Shown here in pieces: positions 1 through 6,255 of a stretch of DNA of 25,138 nt; the first letter of the stretch is position 1, and each line of letters starts with the position of its first letter. A model generated the notes under the pieces. The model had not been told where the DNA came from. It did no database searches and saw only the letters and a list, made by a program, of their open reading frames with translations. A program made the position numbers and the translations under genes. This DNA is from a virus, in IMG/VR virus record IMGVR_UViG_3300049595_002268, positions 1 to 25,138 of that record, one strand, 5' to 3'.

Positions 1-58
1 AAGCCGCGACAAGCAAGAACACTGGAGCGGCGTAAGTGTCTCAGCTTGTGCGGCTTTT
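1..58. other. Long imperfect hairpin at the left edge
   Basis: Bases 1-14 and 44-56 are nearly perfect inverted copies with one bulged base, and a shorter ACACT/AGTGT pairing sits inside the loop. The hairpin lies directly beyond the 3' end of the tRNA-Ser fragment. It could be a terminator for a tRNA or another gene, or part of the recombination region. Only one flank is visible, so the role is open. Confidence 0.3.
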
Positions 59-69
59 ACAGAGAAAAC

Positions 70-127
70 TGGCGGAAGGGGTGGGATTCGAACCCACGGT
101 TGGTTTAACCCAACGCTCGATTTCGAG
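70..127 (-). other. 3' portion of tRNA-Ser(CGA); candidate phage attachment site
   Basis: Read on the minus strand, this stretch holds an anticodon loop CTCGAAA (anticodon CGA), the 3' strand of the anticodon stem (TCGAG), a long class II variable arm with TTGG/CCAA pairing, a perfect T arm (GTGGG, TTCGAAT, CCCAC), the acceptor strand CCCTTCC, a G discriminator and an encoded CCA. The matching 5' half is absent: the bases beyond 127 do not pair with the anticodon stem and no GGAAGGG follows. A tRNA truncated exactly at the anticodon loop is the usual mark of a tyrosine-integrase att site. It may be one prophage end (phage to the right) or attP of a free phage. No integrase is visible in the window. 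Confidence 0.75.
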
Positions 128-169
128 GGGAGCGTTCGCTTGTAATAGTCAGGCAGTTACAAAAGCCCT

Positions 170-198
170 GCCAATGATTGCCAACATTGGCGTTTTTT
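170..198 (+). terminator. Rho-independent terminator facing right
   Basis: A 7-bp stem, GCCAATG (170-176) with CATTGGC (185-191), has an 8-nt loop and is followed by G and six T residues. It would stop rightward transcription crossing the attachment region before it reaches the cassette that begins at 233. Bases 128-169 hold no gene; a weak TTGTAA/TTACAA inverted repeat lies at 140-162. Confidence 0.65.
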
Positions 199-210
199 CT
201 ATGTCACGCT

Positions 211-216
211 TTGACA
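211..216 (+). promoter_or_regulatory. TTGACA start-associated element (spacer 16 to GTG 233)
   Basis: The hexamer lies 16 nt before the GTG at 233. This is the plus-strand example of the recurring element, and it supports GTG 233 as the start. No Shine-Dalgarno sequence is present, and the spacing leaves no place for a -10 box and leader. Confidence 0.5.
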
Positions 217-232
217 CCTCGTTCGCCCATGC

Positions 233-979
233 GTGGCGACGATCACCCGAAAGTGGAAAAGATGGGTAGCCCTGACTTGCTCTCACGGGTCCGACATTGA
301 CCCCAAAGCCCGCGAGGCCGCGCTGACTTTTATTGATCGCTGGAAACCCGAGCAGCGCCTGCACCTTGGCGATGCCATCGACCTAGCCTGTCTGCGAGCC
401 GGTGCCAGGCGCGATCCTGATGAGCCAGACCGCGCTCAGTCCCTCATGGACGATCTGCTATCTGGCTTGTCTTTCCTGCATGAGCTTCGCCCGACAATCT
501 GGTTTCATGGAAATCATGAGGCGAGAGCCGCCGCCCTATGCCACAGCGGCAATGCCGTGGTCGCCTATGCCGCCGGGGCCGTCATGGCGAAGATGCACGA
601 CGGCCTCGCCAAATACAAAACCGAGATCGTTCCGTATCGCGGCATCCTGCGCGAAAGCGTCCGCGATTTAGGCGGGACGGCATTCCTCCACGGCGCGCTC
701 TTCAACGTCTCAGCCGCCCGCGACACAGCGGAAACGATCGGGCGGCACTGCGTGTTTGGGCATACGCACCGCGTAGCCGTAGAGGCCGCGCGAACGCATG
801 GCGATGCCATTGGCTACAACATCGGATGTCTAACGCGCCTCGACATGGAATACGCGGCGGGAAGGCGCGCAACGTGCGCTTGGAGGCATGGCCTCGCCTA
901 CGGCGAATACCTTCCCGACGGCACCGGCTGCACCGTGAACGTGCTGACGCTTTCCCCCCACTACCGCCTCCCCCTATGA
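233..979 (+). CDS. Calcineurin-like metallophosphoesterase
   Basis: This 248-residue protein shows the metallophosphoesterase motif series: a motif I region T-C-S-H at 15-18, GDAID at 46-50, GNHE at 93-96, a histidine in FLHG at 151-154, and GHTH at 176-179. Such enzymes bind two metal ions and cleave phosphomonoesters or phosphodiesters, including nucleic-acid ends and cyclic nucleotides; the substrate cannot be told here. The usual Asp of motif I (D-x-H) appears as Cys16, which may alter metal binding or activity. The GTG start is chosen because a TTGACA element lies 16 nt upstream; no ATG is in frame nearby. Its stop overlaps the next start as ATGA, so the two genes are probably translationally coupled. 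It opens the only plus-strand cassette at this end. Confidence 0.8.
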   Translation: MATITRKWKRWVALTCSHGSDIDPKAREAALTFIDRWKPEQRLHLGDAIDLACLRAGARRDPDEPDRAQSLMDDLLSGLSFLHELRPTIWFHGNHEARAAALCHSGNAVVAYAAGAVMAKMHDGLAKYKTEIVPYRGILRESVRDLGGTAFLHGALFNVSAARDTAETIGRHCVFGHTHRVAVEAARTHGDAIGYNIGCLTRLDMEYAAGRRATCAWRHGLAYGEYLPDGTGCTVNVLTLSPHYRLPL

Positions 980-1239
980 GCCGCAAACCCAAACAAATCG
1001 GCTCAGACGCCGACCTCGCCGCCTGGTGCGCTGCCCTAGCATCGCCTTCCGTTGCCGCCGAGGCCGTGCCCGCCGGCTGGTTCACTGTGGCCGATTTAGC
1101 CGACCAGACGCAGCGCAGGCCCGTCACGGTGAGCGGGCGAATGCGGGACTTCGTGCGCCAGGGCAAGGCCGAGATGCGCCGTTTCCGAATAATGACCGGG
1201 CGCGGCGTTTATCCCGTGCCGCATTACCGACTGCTTTAG
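976..1239 (+). CDS. Small winged-helix-like protein
   Basis: This is an 87-residue basic protein. The stretch from about residue 33 to 80 (W-F-T-V-A-D-L-A, then a recognition-like R-M-R-D-F-V-R-Q-G, then a short beta-like end G-V-Y-P-V-P-H-Y) has the pattern of a small winged helix-turn-helix, as in many phage DNA-binding proteins. The ATG at 976 overlaps the phosphoesterase stop, which argues against the longer frame that runs upstream through that gene. No enzyme motif is visible. It could regulate this cassette or bind phage DNA. The DNA-binding role is inferred from pattern only. Confidence 0.65.
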   Translation: MSRKPKQIGSDADLAAWCAALASPSVAAEAVPAGWFTVADLADQTQRRPVTVSGRMRDFVRQGKAEMRRFRIMTGRGVYPVPHYRLL

Positions 1240-1256
1240 GCAAGCGAACGACGGCA

Positions 1257-1862
1257 ATGAGCAAGCAATCAGCCCGCAAATCAGTCAAGCCGCGCACCCG
1301 CATTGCCGCTTTTATTGGCGAGTGCGTCATCCGCTACCATCGGACGCACAGCTTGACCTTCGCCCGTGGCGCGACCTTGCGCCTTGGCAAGACCCGTTGC
1401 AGCGGATGGTGCGACGATACCAATATCAAGGTAGCGACAGGCTCCGACTTTACGCATTGGCTCGGAGTGCTGGCCCACGAAAGCTGTCACGCCGACCAAA
1501 TTCGCCAAGACCGCAAATGGTTCAAGCTGGCCGATCAAGGTCTAGCCTGCCTCGACGCATGGTTGCAGGGCGGCAAGGCCGTGCGAGTTCGTAAGGCCAC
1601 GCTGCAATCTATCCGCCTTGAGCATGACTGCGAGGCCCGCAGCATCGCCAAGATTCGCCGCCACAAGCTGCCCATTAACCTTGTGGAATACACACAGAAG
1701 GCCAATGCGTATTTGCTCGGCTACCACGTGACCTTGCGCGAGCGCAAATGGTGCTTCCGCGCCTACCGGGATAAAGCGATCTGGGGTAAGATGCCGACTC
1801 GTTTGTTGCCGCTCAACGAAGTCCTCAAGCCAAAAGCGGAACTGCTTTCCTTGTTCGCATGA
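1257..1862 (+). CDS. Putative HExxH zinc metallopeptidase
   Basis: This 201-residue protein carries H-E-S-C-H at 74-78 within A-H-E-S-C-H-A-D-Q, the classic HExxH zinc-binding and catalytic motif. About 45 residues later L-E-H-D-C-E (121-126) could supply the third, glutamate ligand, as in gluzincin-type peptidases. The C-terminal part (Y-T-Q-K-A-N-A-Y near 145-152, then K-W near 164) fits my recollection of a phage and environmental family of unknown role built around HExxH plus an E-x-D-C-E segment. No signal peptide or membrane helix is seen, so it should act in the cytoplasm. ATG 1257 is chosen because the frame upstream overlaps the previous gene. Its stop overlaps the next start (ATGA). 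The substrate is unknown. Confidence 0.7.
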   Translation: MSKQSARKSVKPRTRIAAFIGECVIRYHRTHSLTFARGATLRLGKTRCSGWCDDTNIKVATGSDFTHWLGVLAHESCHADQIRQDRKWFKLADQGLACLDAWLQGGKAVRVRKATLQSIRLEHDCEARSIAKIRRHKLPINLVEYTQKANAYLLGYHVTLRERKWCFRAYRDKAIWGKMPTRLLPLNEVLKPKAELLSLFA

Positions 1863-2011
1863 CCTTCTGGCCCTTGCTCATCTGCACCCTGTGCTATGTC
1901 GCCACCAGCGCGGGTTTTGCCTTGGAAAAAAACTGGCCGATGGCCGCAATTTTCCTTGGATATTCAGGGGCTAACTTGGGCTTCCTCGCTATTGCTGCGG
2001 GTTGGCGCTAA
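1859..2011 (+). CDS. Small two-helix membrane protein
   Basis: The 50-residue protein begins with an ATG that overlaps the metallopeptidase stop (ATGA). Two hydrophobic segments, roughly residues 3-21 and 30-48, are split by a short charged and aromatic turn (E-K-N-W-P). It is the last gene of the plus-strand cassette and is followed directly by an inverted repeat. It could be a membrane anchor for the preceding peptidase, a holin-like protein or an exclusion protein. There is no sequence signature to choose between them. Confidence 0.6.
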   Translation: MTFWPLLICTLCYVATSAGFALEKNWPMAAIFLGYSGANLGFLAIAAGWR

Positions 2012-2031
2012 CTGTCACAAAGTGACAGTTA
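2009..2031. promoter_or_regulatory. Perfect inverted repeat after the plus-strand cassette
   Basis: Arms of 10 bp (2009-2018 and 2022-2031) are exact reverse complements around a 3-bp AAA centre. The left arm includes the stop codon of the small membrane gene. The short centre and lack of a clear T tract suit a protein-binding operator at least as well as a terminator. Confidence 0.5.
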
Positions 2032-2055
2032 TTGTGCAGAAGTGTATATGTTTTG

Positions 2056-2090
2056 CAAAAACTTAGACACGTTTCCGACAACGTGTTTAA
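2056..2090 (-). terminator. Terminator of the leftward late transcript
   Basis: Inverted repeats at 2063-2073 and 2080-2090 pair over 11 positions with one G-T wobble around a 6-nt loop. On the minus strand the stem is followed within a few bases by five T residues. It lies just past the last minus-strand gene, where it would end the late transcript before it runs into the convergent cassette. No gene is seen in 2012-2102. Confidence 0.6.
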
Positions 2091-2102
2091 GCCATCGACA
2101 TA

Positions 2103-2243
2103 TTAGGCCAGCAGCGTCAGCAAGCGTCTGAACAAACGCCACAAGCTGAACTTCCCCGCAGGGAAACTCGGCGCGTGCCGCTCGACGTAGCCGACCCCGC
2201 CATACGGCCCATAAAAAAGGCCAAGCTCGGTTGATCGGTGCAT
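2103..2243 (-). CDS. Small basic protein at the end of the lysis cassette
   Basis: This is a 46-residue protein with a strong ribosome binding site: AGGAGG ends 6 nt before the ATG at 2243. The upstream in-frame extension lies inside the endolysin gene and is not needed. The protein has a Gly/Tyr-rich N-terminal half and a C-terminal amphipathic, arginine- and leucine-rich stretch (F-R-R-L-L-T-L-L-A). It resembles no family I can name. Its position after the endolysin makes a lysis-accessory or exclusion role possible. It is one of only three genes in the window with a full AGGAGG. Confidence 0.6.
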   Translation of the reverse strand: MHRSTELGLFYGPYGGVGYVERHAPSFPAGKFSLWRLFRRLLTLLA

Positions 2244-2249
2244 AGGTGT

Positions 2250-2255
2250 CCTCCT
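2250..2255 (-). promoter_or_regulatory. Strong Shine-Dalgarno AGGAGG for the 46-residue gene
   Basis: The full consensus stands 6 nt before ATG 2243. It decides the start of this short gene against a much longer in-frame extension. Confidence 0.7.
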
Positions 2256-2292
2256 TTTATCTTCGTAATAACAAAAGCAATCGCTGTGCCGA

Positions 2293-2859
2293 TTAGGCTG
2301 GCAATTCAAAGTGCGGTCGATCCGTCTTGCCGCCCTTCCACCGCCCGCCCCATACAAGGCCAAGCTGCTCGCCAATCTCGCCAGCGCGGGTGTAGTGCTT
2401 GCTTTCCCAGACCACATTTTTTCCGCTGAATAAAGCAAGGTCAATGGCGCGGCCAGTAAGATGTCGGCTGTTGCGCGTCCATGTGACTTTCGGGCCGGGC
2501 TTCGTGCGACCTTTTGCCCAGAGCGCATCCTGCTCGGCCTGCGTCCTGCGGCCTTGGATGACCTTGAAAGTTAAGCCCTCGGCGGCAAGACGGCGCAGCA
2601 ACTCACGGCCCAACTTCTGCAAACGAGGCTCGACTGTGGCGAGGTTTTTCTCGCTGCGGGGGTCAGCGACCCACTCGCTTGCTTTTGCTTCGCTTGTCGG
2701 CTTCGGCGTGGATGCGTTGATGGGCTGCGGCAAGGACTTCGGCAAGGTCGGAGAGATCGAGCTTTTTGATAAGGGCGAGGGCGATGGTGCGTTGGTCGCT
2801 TTTGGGCCAACCTTTGATCCCGCGAATAAGTTCTTGAACCATGTAAATAAGGATTTCAT
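2293..2859 (-). CDS. Endolysin, L-alanyl-D-glutamate peptidase type (M15)
   Basis: This 188-residue lysis enzyme cuts the peptide stem of peptidoglycan. The catalytic domain fills about residues 72-188: R-R-T-Q-A-E-Q-D-A-L-W near 104-114, S-R-H-L-T-G-R-A-I-D-L at 131-141 giving zinc ligands His133 and Asp140, and W-G-G-R-W near 170-174 followed by R-P-H-F-E-L with His183. This matches the VanY/T5-endolysin-like M15 family. The N-terminus has a short amphipathic segment (K-S-L-F-T-W-F-K-N-L-F) and then a Ser/Pro/Lys-rich linker of about 50 residues, unusual for an export-free endolysin and perhaps a membrane-interacting tail. The ATG lies 3 nt after the preceding stop with AGGA adjacent. Confidence 0.88.
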   Translation of the reverse strand: MKSLFTWFKNLFAGSKVGPKATNAPSPSPLSKSSISPTLPKSLPQPINASTPKPTSEAKASEWVADPRSEKNLATVEPRLQKLGRELLRRLAAEGLTFKVIQGRRTQAEQDALWAKGRTKPGPKVTWTRNSRHLTGRAIDLALFSGKNVVWESKHYTRAGEIGEQLGLVWGGRWKGGKTDRPHFELPA

Positions 2860-2862
2860 TTC

Positions 2863-3024
2863 CTAAAAATCAGCGTTGCCCCGGATGCCGATGAAGTTGA
2901 TGCCCTTTTGAAAACTCCCGCGCACAACCAACTTGAGTGACGAGACGAGGCGCACGAACAAGGGGCGCGTGTCAGATGGTTGCGGTTTCGGCGTCAGCGC
3001 GTGCTTCAGCCACCAGCTTTTCAC
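2863..3024 (-). CDS. Small basic protein between lipoprotein and endolysin
   Basis: This 53-residue frame starts at a GTG that overlaps the lipoprotein stop (GTGA), the same coupling used throughout the cassette. It has a basic, tryptophan-containing N-terminus (K-S-W-W-L-K) and a moderately hydrophobic middle, but no clear membrane helix or known motif. A longer reading of this frame would overlap most of the lipoprotein gene and is unlikely. Its function is unknown. Confidence 0.45.
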   Translation of the reverse strand: MKSWWLKHALTPKPQPSDTRPLFVRLVSSLKLVVRGSFQKGINFIGIRGNADF

Positions 3025-3236
3025 GGAAGGATGATCTTGTCGGCGGCAATGGCGGCATCGCTTTCTGCTTTGCCCCACGGACGCCAAAAAAGAAGAAACC
3101 ACGCTTTTTTCTCAAGGTCAGCACCTCCGGTCATGCGCCAGCCAGACCCAGCCAACGGCAAGCCGCCGTCTTTGAGATCGGGCATAGACGCGCAGCCCGT
3201 AAAAAGCAGGGCCGCAATCATGCAGGCCCAGCGCAT
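3021..3236 (-). CDS. Phage lipoprotein, possible outer spanin
   Basis: The 71-residue protein begins with a short lipoprotein signal: basic start, hydrophobic stretch and lipobox L-F-T-G-C at residues 11-15, so Cys15 should be lipidated and the mature protein exported. The mature part is 57 residues and carries W-F-L-L-F-W-R-P-W-G near 50-59. Small lipoproteins next to holin and endolysin genes are often outer-membrane spanins, but the mature part is not obviously proline-rich and no inner-membrane partner stands beside it. The ATG at 3236 shares a base with the holin-like stop (TAATG), and GGGAG upstream in that gene gives a fair ribosome binding site. A longer frame starting further upstream lacks the signal at its N-terminus. 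Confidence 0.7.
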   Translation of the reverse strand: MRWACMIAALLFTGCASMPDLKDGGLPLAGSGWRMTGGADLEKKAWFLLFWRPWGKAESDAAIAADKIILP

Positions 3237-3406
3237 TATTTCTTCTCCCGGCGAAAGACTTCGTAGAGCGAGATGGCAGCAATCACCGCCGAGGCAATCG
3301 AGCCCCATTCCTCTGGTGAGAGTTTCCAGCCGACCGCCGCTGTAAGCGTGGCGAGTCCGGCCCATGTGCTGCGTTCTTTCAGTCTAGCGAGGATCGTGGT
3401 GACCAT
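3236..3406 (-). CDS. Small holin-like membrane protein
   Basis: This is a 56-residue protein. The middle (W-A-G-L-A-T-L-T-A-A-V-G-W, then S-P-E-E-W-G, then I-A-S-A-V-I-A-A-I-S-L-Y) gives two hydrophobic segments around a short polar turn, with charged residues at both ends (K-E-R near 10-12 and R-R-E-K-K at the C-terminus). This is the layout of small phage holins, which time lysis by opening the inner membrane. It starts the lysis cassette, ahead of a lipoprotein and an M15 endolysin. A TTGACA element lies 13 nt before the ATG, with GAGGG also close to the start. Confidence 0.72.
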   Translation of the reverse strand: MVTTILARLKERSTWAGLATLTAAVGWKLSPEEWGSIASAVIAAISLYEVFRREKK

Positions 3407-3419
3407 GCCCTCGCCGGGG

Positions 3420-3425
3420 TGTCAA
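3420..3425 (-). promoter_or_regulatory. TTGACA start-associated element (spacer 13 to ATG 3406)
   Basis: It lies in the 22-bp gap between two genes, 13 nt before the holin-like start. Confidence 0.5.
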
Positions 3426-3428
3426 AGC

Positions 3429-3803
3429 CTACCCGGCGAGGTCGGTGACGGCCTCAGACGAAGCCTCCGCAAAGCTCGCCTGCGGCACGCCGAAAGACTC
3501 CGCTGGTGCGGGTGTCGGGTTTGCGGCCCATGAAAGCATCACGCCTTCAAGCCACTGCTTTGCGGCGGTCATCTTCGGACCGAGGGGCTTGTCTGCTTGC
3601 AGGAGGGCCATCTCAAAACGCTGGAGGGCGAGCGTCTGGTATGGCGAGAAGTATGCAGAGACGGCCTGCTCTGCGGTCAAAAGCGGCGGCACCTCCACAA
3701 CTGGTTCGGGCGTATAAATCTCCCAACCCTTGCGAACCAATGTGTCGATCACGCTCTGTTCGGTTTCGGTGCGGGTCTGGGATTCGTAGCGGAGATGGGT
3801 CAT
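3429..3803 (-). CDS. Hypothetical protein between fibre and lysis genes
   Basis: This 124-residue acidic protein has an N-terminal part rich in charged residues (T-E-T-E-Q-S-V-I-D-T-L-V-R-K-G-W-E) followed by a proline-valine run and a helix-rich middle (A-V-S-A-Y-F-S-P-Y-Q-T-L-A-L-Q-R-F). No catalytic motif or membrane segment is seen. Short proteins directly downstream of fibre genes are often fibre-assembly chaperones or minor fibre parts, but nothing here proves that. ATG 3803 lies a few bases after the end of the lectin-like gene. Confidence 0.7.
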   Translation of the reverse strand: MTHLRYESQTRTETEQSVIDTLVRKGWEIYTPEPVVEVPPLLTAEQAVSAYFSPYQTLALQRFEMALLQADKPLGPKMTAAKQWLEGVMLSWAANPTPAPAESFGVPQASFAEASSEAVTDLAG

Positions 3804-3808
3804 GGCGG

Positions 3809-4498
3809 TTAGTTGCAGCTAATTTTCCAAGCGAAAGCGGCAGAATGTTCAAGGCGCTTGCGTAGTGCGTCTGTAAGGTTTTCAGAAATAGCAACGACAA
3901 ACGCAATGCGGCCATTGGGTTGATTGCCTGTAAAATATACTCGCCCAAGCGCGTCAAAATTGTCGTTATCTCCAGTTGTAACAATTTGCGTTCTTGTCCG
4001 CTGAGAGCCGTTTACATAAACGGAATCAAGCTGGTCTGTAATGGTGCTAAAAATGGTGGCGCTTGTAAAATTGCCAGTTCCAAAAGACCCACCTCGTATA
4101 CCCCGACCGCTTGCGTAAATGGTTCCGTCGCTCCAATCGGTAGCCGCGTAGGTGTTTGAGTTAATACCCCGAGCCGTTTCGTTAGAAAGCGACACGATTC
4201 TTGCGCCAGCGGCATTTTTCCACTGCACGGCAATTATTGAAACGGGGCGCGTGGAAGGAATTGTTGAAGCAAACGACATTACTTGTGCGTTAAAATTCAA
4301 TGCGGGTTGCCCCCCAGAAGCCGAAGCAACAAATGTTGGTCGGGACGCGCTTGTTGCTTGCGCTGCATCACGCGAATTGCCGCTTTGATCGCTCCAAGTT
4401 TGGACGGAATCGCCATTTGACGCGCTAACATAGCGAGCATCCAGACAGACGGTTGCGCCAAGGCTTTTGCTTTTAAGATGCCTGTGCCGCGCTCTCAT
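3809..4498 (-). CDS. Lectin-like (LamG/concanavalin fold) distal tail protein
   Basis: The protein has 229 residues. After a basic N-terminus comes a domain beginning C-L-D-A-R-Y-V-S-A-S-N-G-D-S-V with W-S-D-Q-S-G-N-S-R-D-A-A-Q, then R-P-T-F-V and Q-P-A-L-N-F-N. This is the pattern of LamG/concanavalin-like jelly-roll domains in secreted and phage adhesion proteins, which bind sugars or cell-surface polymers. Its place after the main fibre suggests receptor recognition. The DNA is visibly richer in A and T than the neighbouring tail genes, a hint of separate acquisition. ATG 4498 follows the fibre stop by two bases; no good ribosome binding site is seen. Confidence 0.72.
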   Translation of the reverse strand: MRARHRHLKSKSLGATVCLDARYVSASNGDSVQTWSDQSGNSRDAAQATSASRPTFVASASGGQPALNFNAQVMSFASTIPSTRPVSIIAVQWKNAAGARIVSLSNETARGINSNTYAATDWSDGTIYASGRGIRGGSFGTGNFTSATIFSTITDQLDSVYVNGSQRTRTQIVTTGDNDNFDALGRVYFTGNQPNGRIAFVVAISENLTDALRKRLEHSAAFAWKISCN

Positions 4499-4500
4499 GG

Positions 4501-6249
4501 TCAGTTGAATAGAATCTCTACACCGAGCAGACGCGCATCCACGGCCAACGTGTCGGCGGCATCTGCGACCACGCGGGATATTTGGAAGTTGATCGCCTTA
4601 TTGGCCGCTGGCGTCCCGTCGATGGTCACGGCGCTTGTGGCGGCGGTCACATGGACATCGTTGGAGGCGAGCAACGTGTCGGTGACAACGATGCGAGTTC
4701 CTGTGGCGGCGTCGATAGGGTCATCGTCTCCGAAAGCGCGGCCACTGATGCCCCAAGCTACACCTCCCGAACCCGAAGATGCAGTCCAGTAGAAGCGGGC
4801 CGTGATGGTGCTGTTGTTGTAATTGGACGGCATAACGACGAGCGCCTGTGCAAACTCCTCGCTGCCTGTATCAAAAAGTAATTGGTCGAGATTCTGGCGA
4901 TTGGTAGCCCCTATCTCTACCGAGTCCACGCCGCAACCCGATGTCGTGCGCGGAATCCATGCCGAGGCGGGAATCCAGAGGTTTGTTGCGCCGCCTGTGG
5001 CGGTGACGGTCATCGTCGTCCCGCTAATCGACAGCCCCGATCCCGCCTCCAGATAGCGCCACTTGCCCTCGCTATCGTCGTAGAAAACGATGCGGTCGGC
5101 ATTTGGGTCATCGGCAACCAGATCAGACCCCGACACGCTCAAGACATCGGCGGTGGATGCGCCGACTGCGGTGATGCCCGATCCCGTTGCCGACAACTCC
5201 CCCGCCGACAAGCTCAAGCCCGAGCCGATTTGGATCTCCTCGATGGCACCTGTGCTGCTGCTTGTCCTTCCGAGTATCCGCGCTGTGGCTTGGGTGAGGC
5301 CGCTGGTGGTGATGGAGCCGCTGGCGGCTGCGCCTGTTACGTCTGCGACAACGTGGGTGTGCGTATCGACGGCAACGGGCGTCCAATCTTGCGGCCCTGC
5401 CCTGTAAATAAAGCGATATTGCTGCCCAACTGCCGTTATTGTGCCAATCGTGACTGGCAATGAACCAGACGGCTCATAAATAATACTGACAGAGGCAGCA
5501 ATTAGATTGGTGGCGCGAAAAACTACGATGTCTCCATTTTGCGAATTTGTAAGCGGCAAAATAATGTTATATGCACTGCCAAAGTTGCTTACATCGAAGA
5601 TGCGGGCGCGGCCCGCTGACAAAGTTGTTGCGCTTGTGATGCTTGAAGATGTGAACAACGACTGCGCCCCAATATCGCTTGGAGCCAGCGCATCCGTGCC
5701 GCCTGTGGAGTGGGACGATTTGTGCGCCGTGGGCGTCCTCGCGTCCGAAAGCCGCGCATCGTTCCCCTCGCAAAACGTCCCTGCCGATGTGCCGAAAGAA
5801 CCCGCCTCGACTACACCGCCACTGCCTGTGCGGAGCGGGAGGTTTGCGGTTGTGCCGATGGCTCCTGCGTTCGTGAGGTTGCCGTGGGTGTGGGCGGTGG
5901 GGGTGCGGGCGTCGGAAAGGCGAGTATCCGATCCGAGAACAACTTCTGACGAGGAGGCGTTGCCTGTGGTCGGTGTGTTTTTTGTGGCGGACAAACCGAG
6001 TCCCAAATTTGAACGAGTTGTTGTTCTGTTCTGCTCTGAATTAAAATTTAGCGGCGTTTCCAAGCGCACTTCGGTGACACCAGAAACATTGAGTTTGCCG
6101 TCAAAAAAATAAGCGGAAGCAGAATCTTCTTTGTTTGCAAAAATATCCGAGTTGATCTGGTCAAAAGCTAGAATCTCGCTTTGCAAAACGACCTCATCGT
6201 ATTTGCCAGACGCATTTTCTTTTGGAACAACAATGTCGTTAAGTGCCAT
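4501..6249 (-). CDS. Tail fibre protein with repeated modules
   Basis: This 582-residue protein has an N-terminal attachment-like region (about 1-90), then a pair of modules each holding R-L-S-D-A-R-T-P-T-A-H, about 60 residues apart, joined by L-T-N-A-G-A-I-G and T-A-N-L-P-L-R-T-G. A linker S-S-H-S-T-G-G-T-D-A-L follows, and later D-T-H-T-H-V-V-A-D-V. Such modules are common in the shafts of phage side and tail fibres. The C-terminal 150 residues look like a beta-rich tip. It probably mediates host contact as a trimer with the collagen-like protein encoded just before it. The start follows the previous stop by 6 nt. Confidence 0.8.
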   Translation of the reverse strand: MALNDIVVPKENASGKYDEVVLQSEILAFDQINSDIFANKEDSASAYFFDGKLNVSGVTEVRLETPLNFNSEQNRTTTRSNLGLGLSATKNTPTTGNASSSEVVLGSDTRLSDARTPTAHTHGNLTNAGAIGTTANLPLRTGSGGVVEAGSFGTSAGTFCEGNDARLSDARTPTAHKSSHSTGGTDALAPSDIGAQSLFTSSSITSATTLSAGRARIFDVSNFGSAYNIILPLTNSQNGDIVVFRATNLIAASVSIIYEPSGSLPVTIGTITAVGQQYRFIYRAGPQDWTPVAVDTHTHVVADVTGAAASGSITTSGLTQATARILGRTSSSTGAIEEIQIGSGLSLSAGELSATGSGITAVGASTADVLSVSGSDLVADDPNADRIVFYDDSEGKWRYLEAGSGLSISGTTMTVTATGGATNLWIPASAWIPRTTSGCGVDSVEIGATNRQNLDQLLFDTGSEEFAQALVVMPSNYNNSTITARFYWTASSGSGGVAWGISGRAFGDDDPIDAATGTRIVVTDTLLASNDVHVTAATSAVTIDGTPAANKAINFQISRVVADAADTLAVDARLLGVEILFN

Positions 6250-6255
6250 AGGTCT

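Noticed and set aside
36-269. 77-codon plus-strand frame across the tRNA-Ser fragment
   Set aside because: Its V-G-F-E-P-T segment is the usual artefact of translating the T arm of a tRNA in reverse. It has no support as a gene.
538-1239. Long frame covering the 87-residue gene
   Set aside because: Its first 146 codons lie inside the phosphoesterase gene in another frame; the ATGA overlap at 976 gives a better start.
5507-6112. 201-codon plus-strand frame opposite the tail fibre
   Set aside because: It is a mirror of the fibre repeats, including the repeated S-E-R-R-V-S-D phrase; the minus frame carries known fibre modules.
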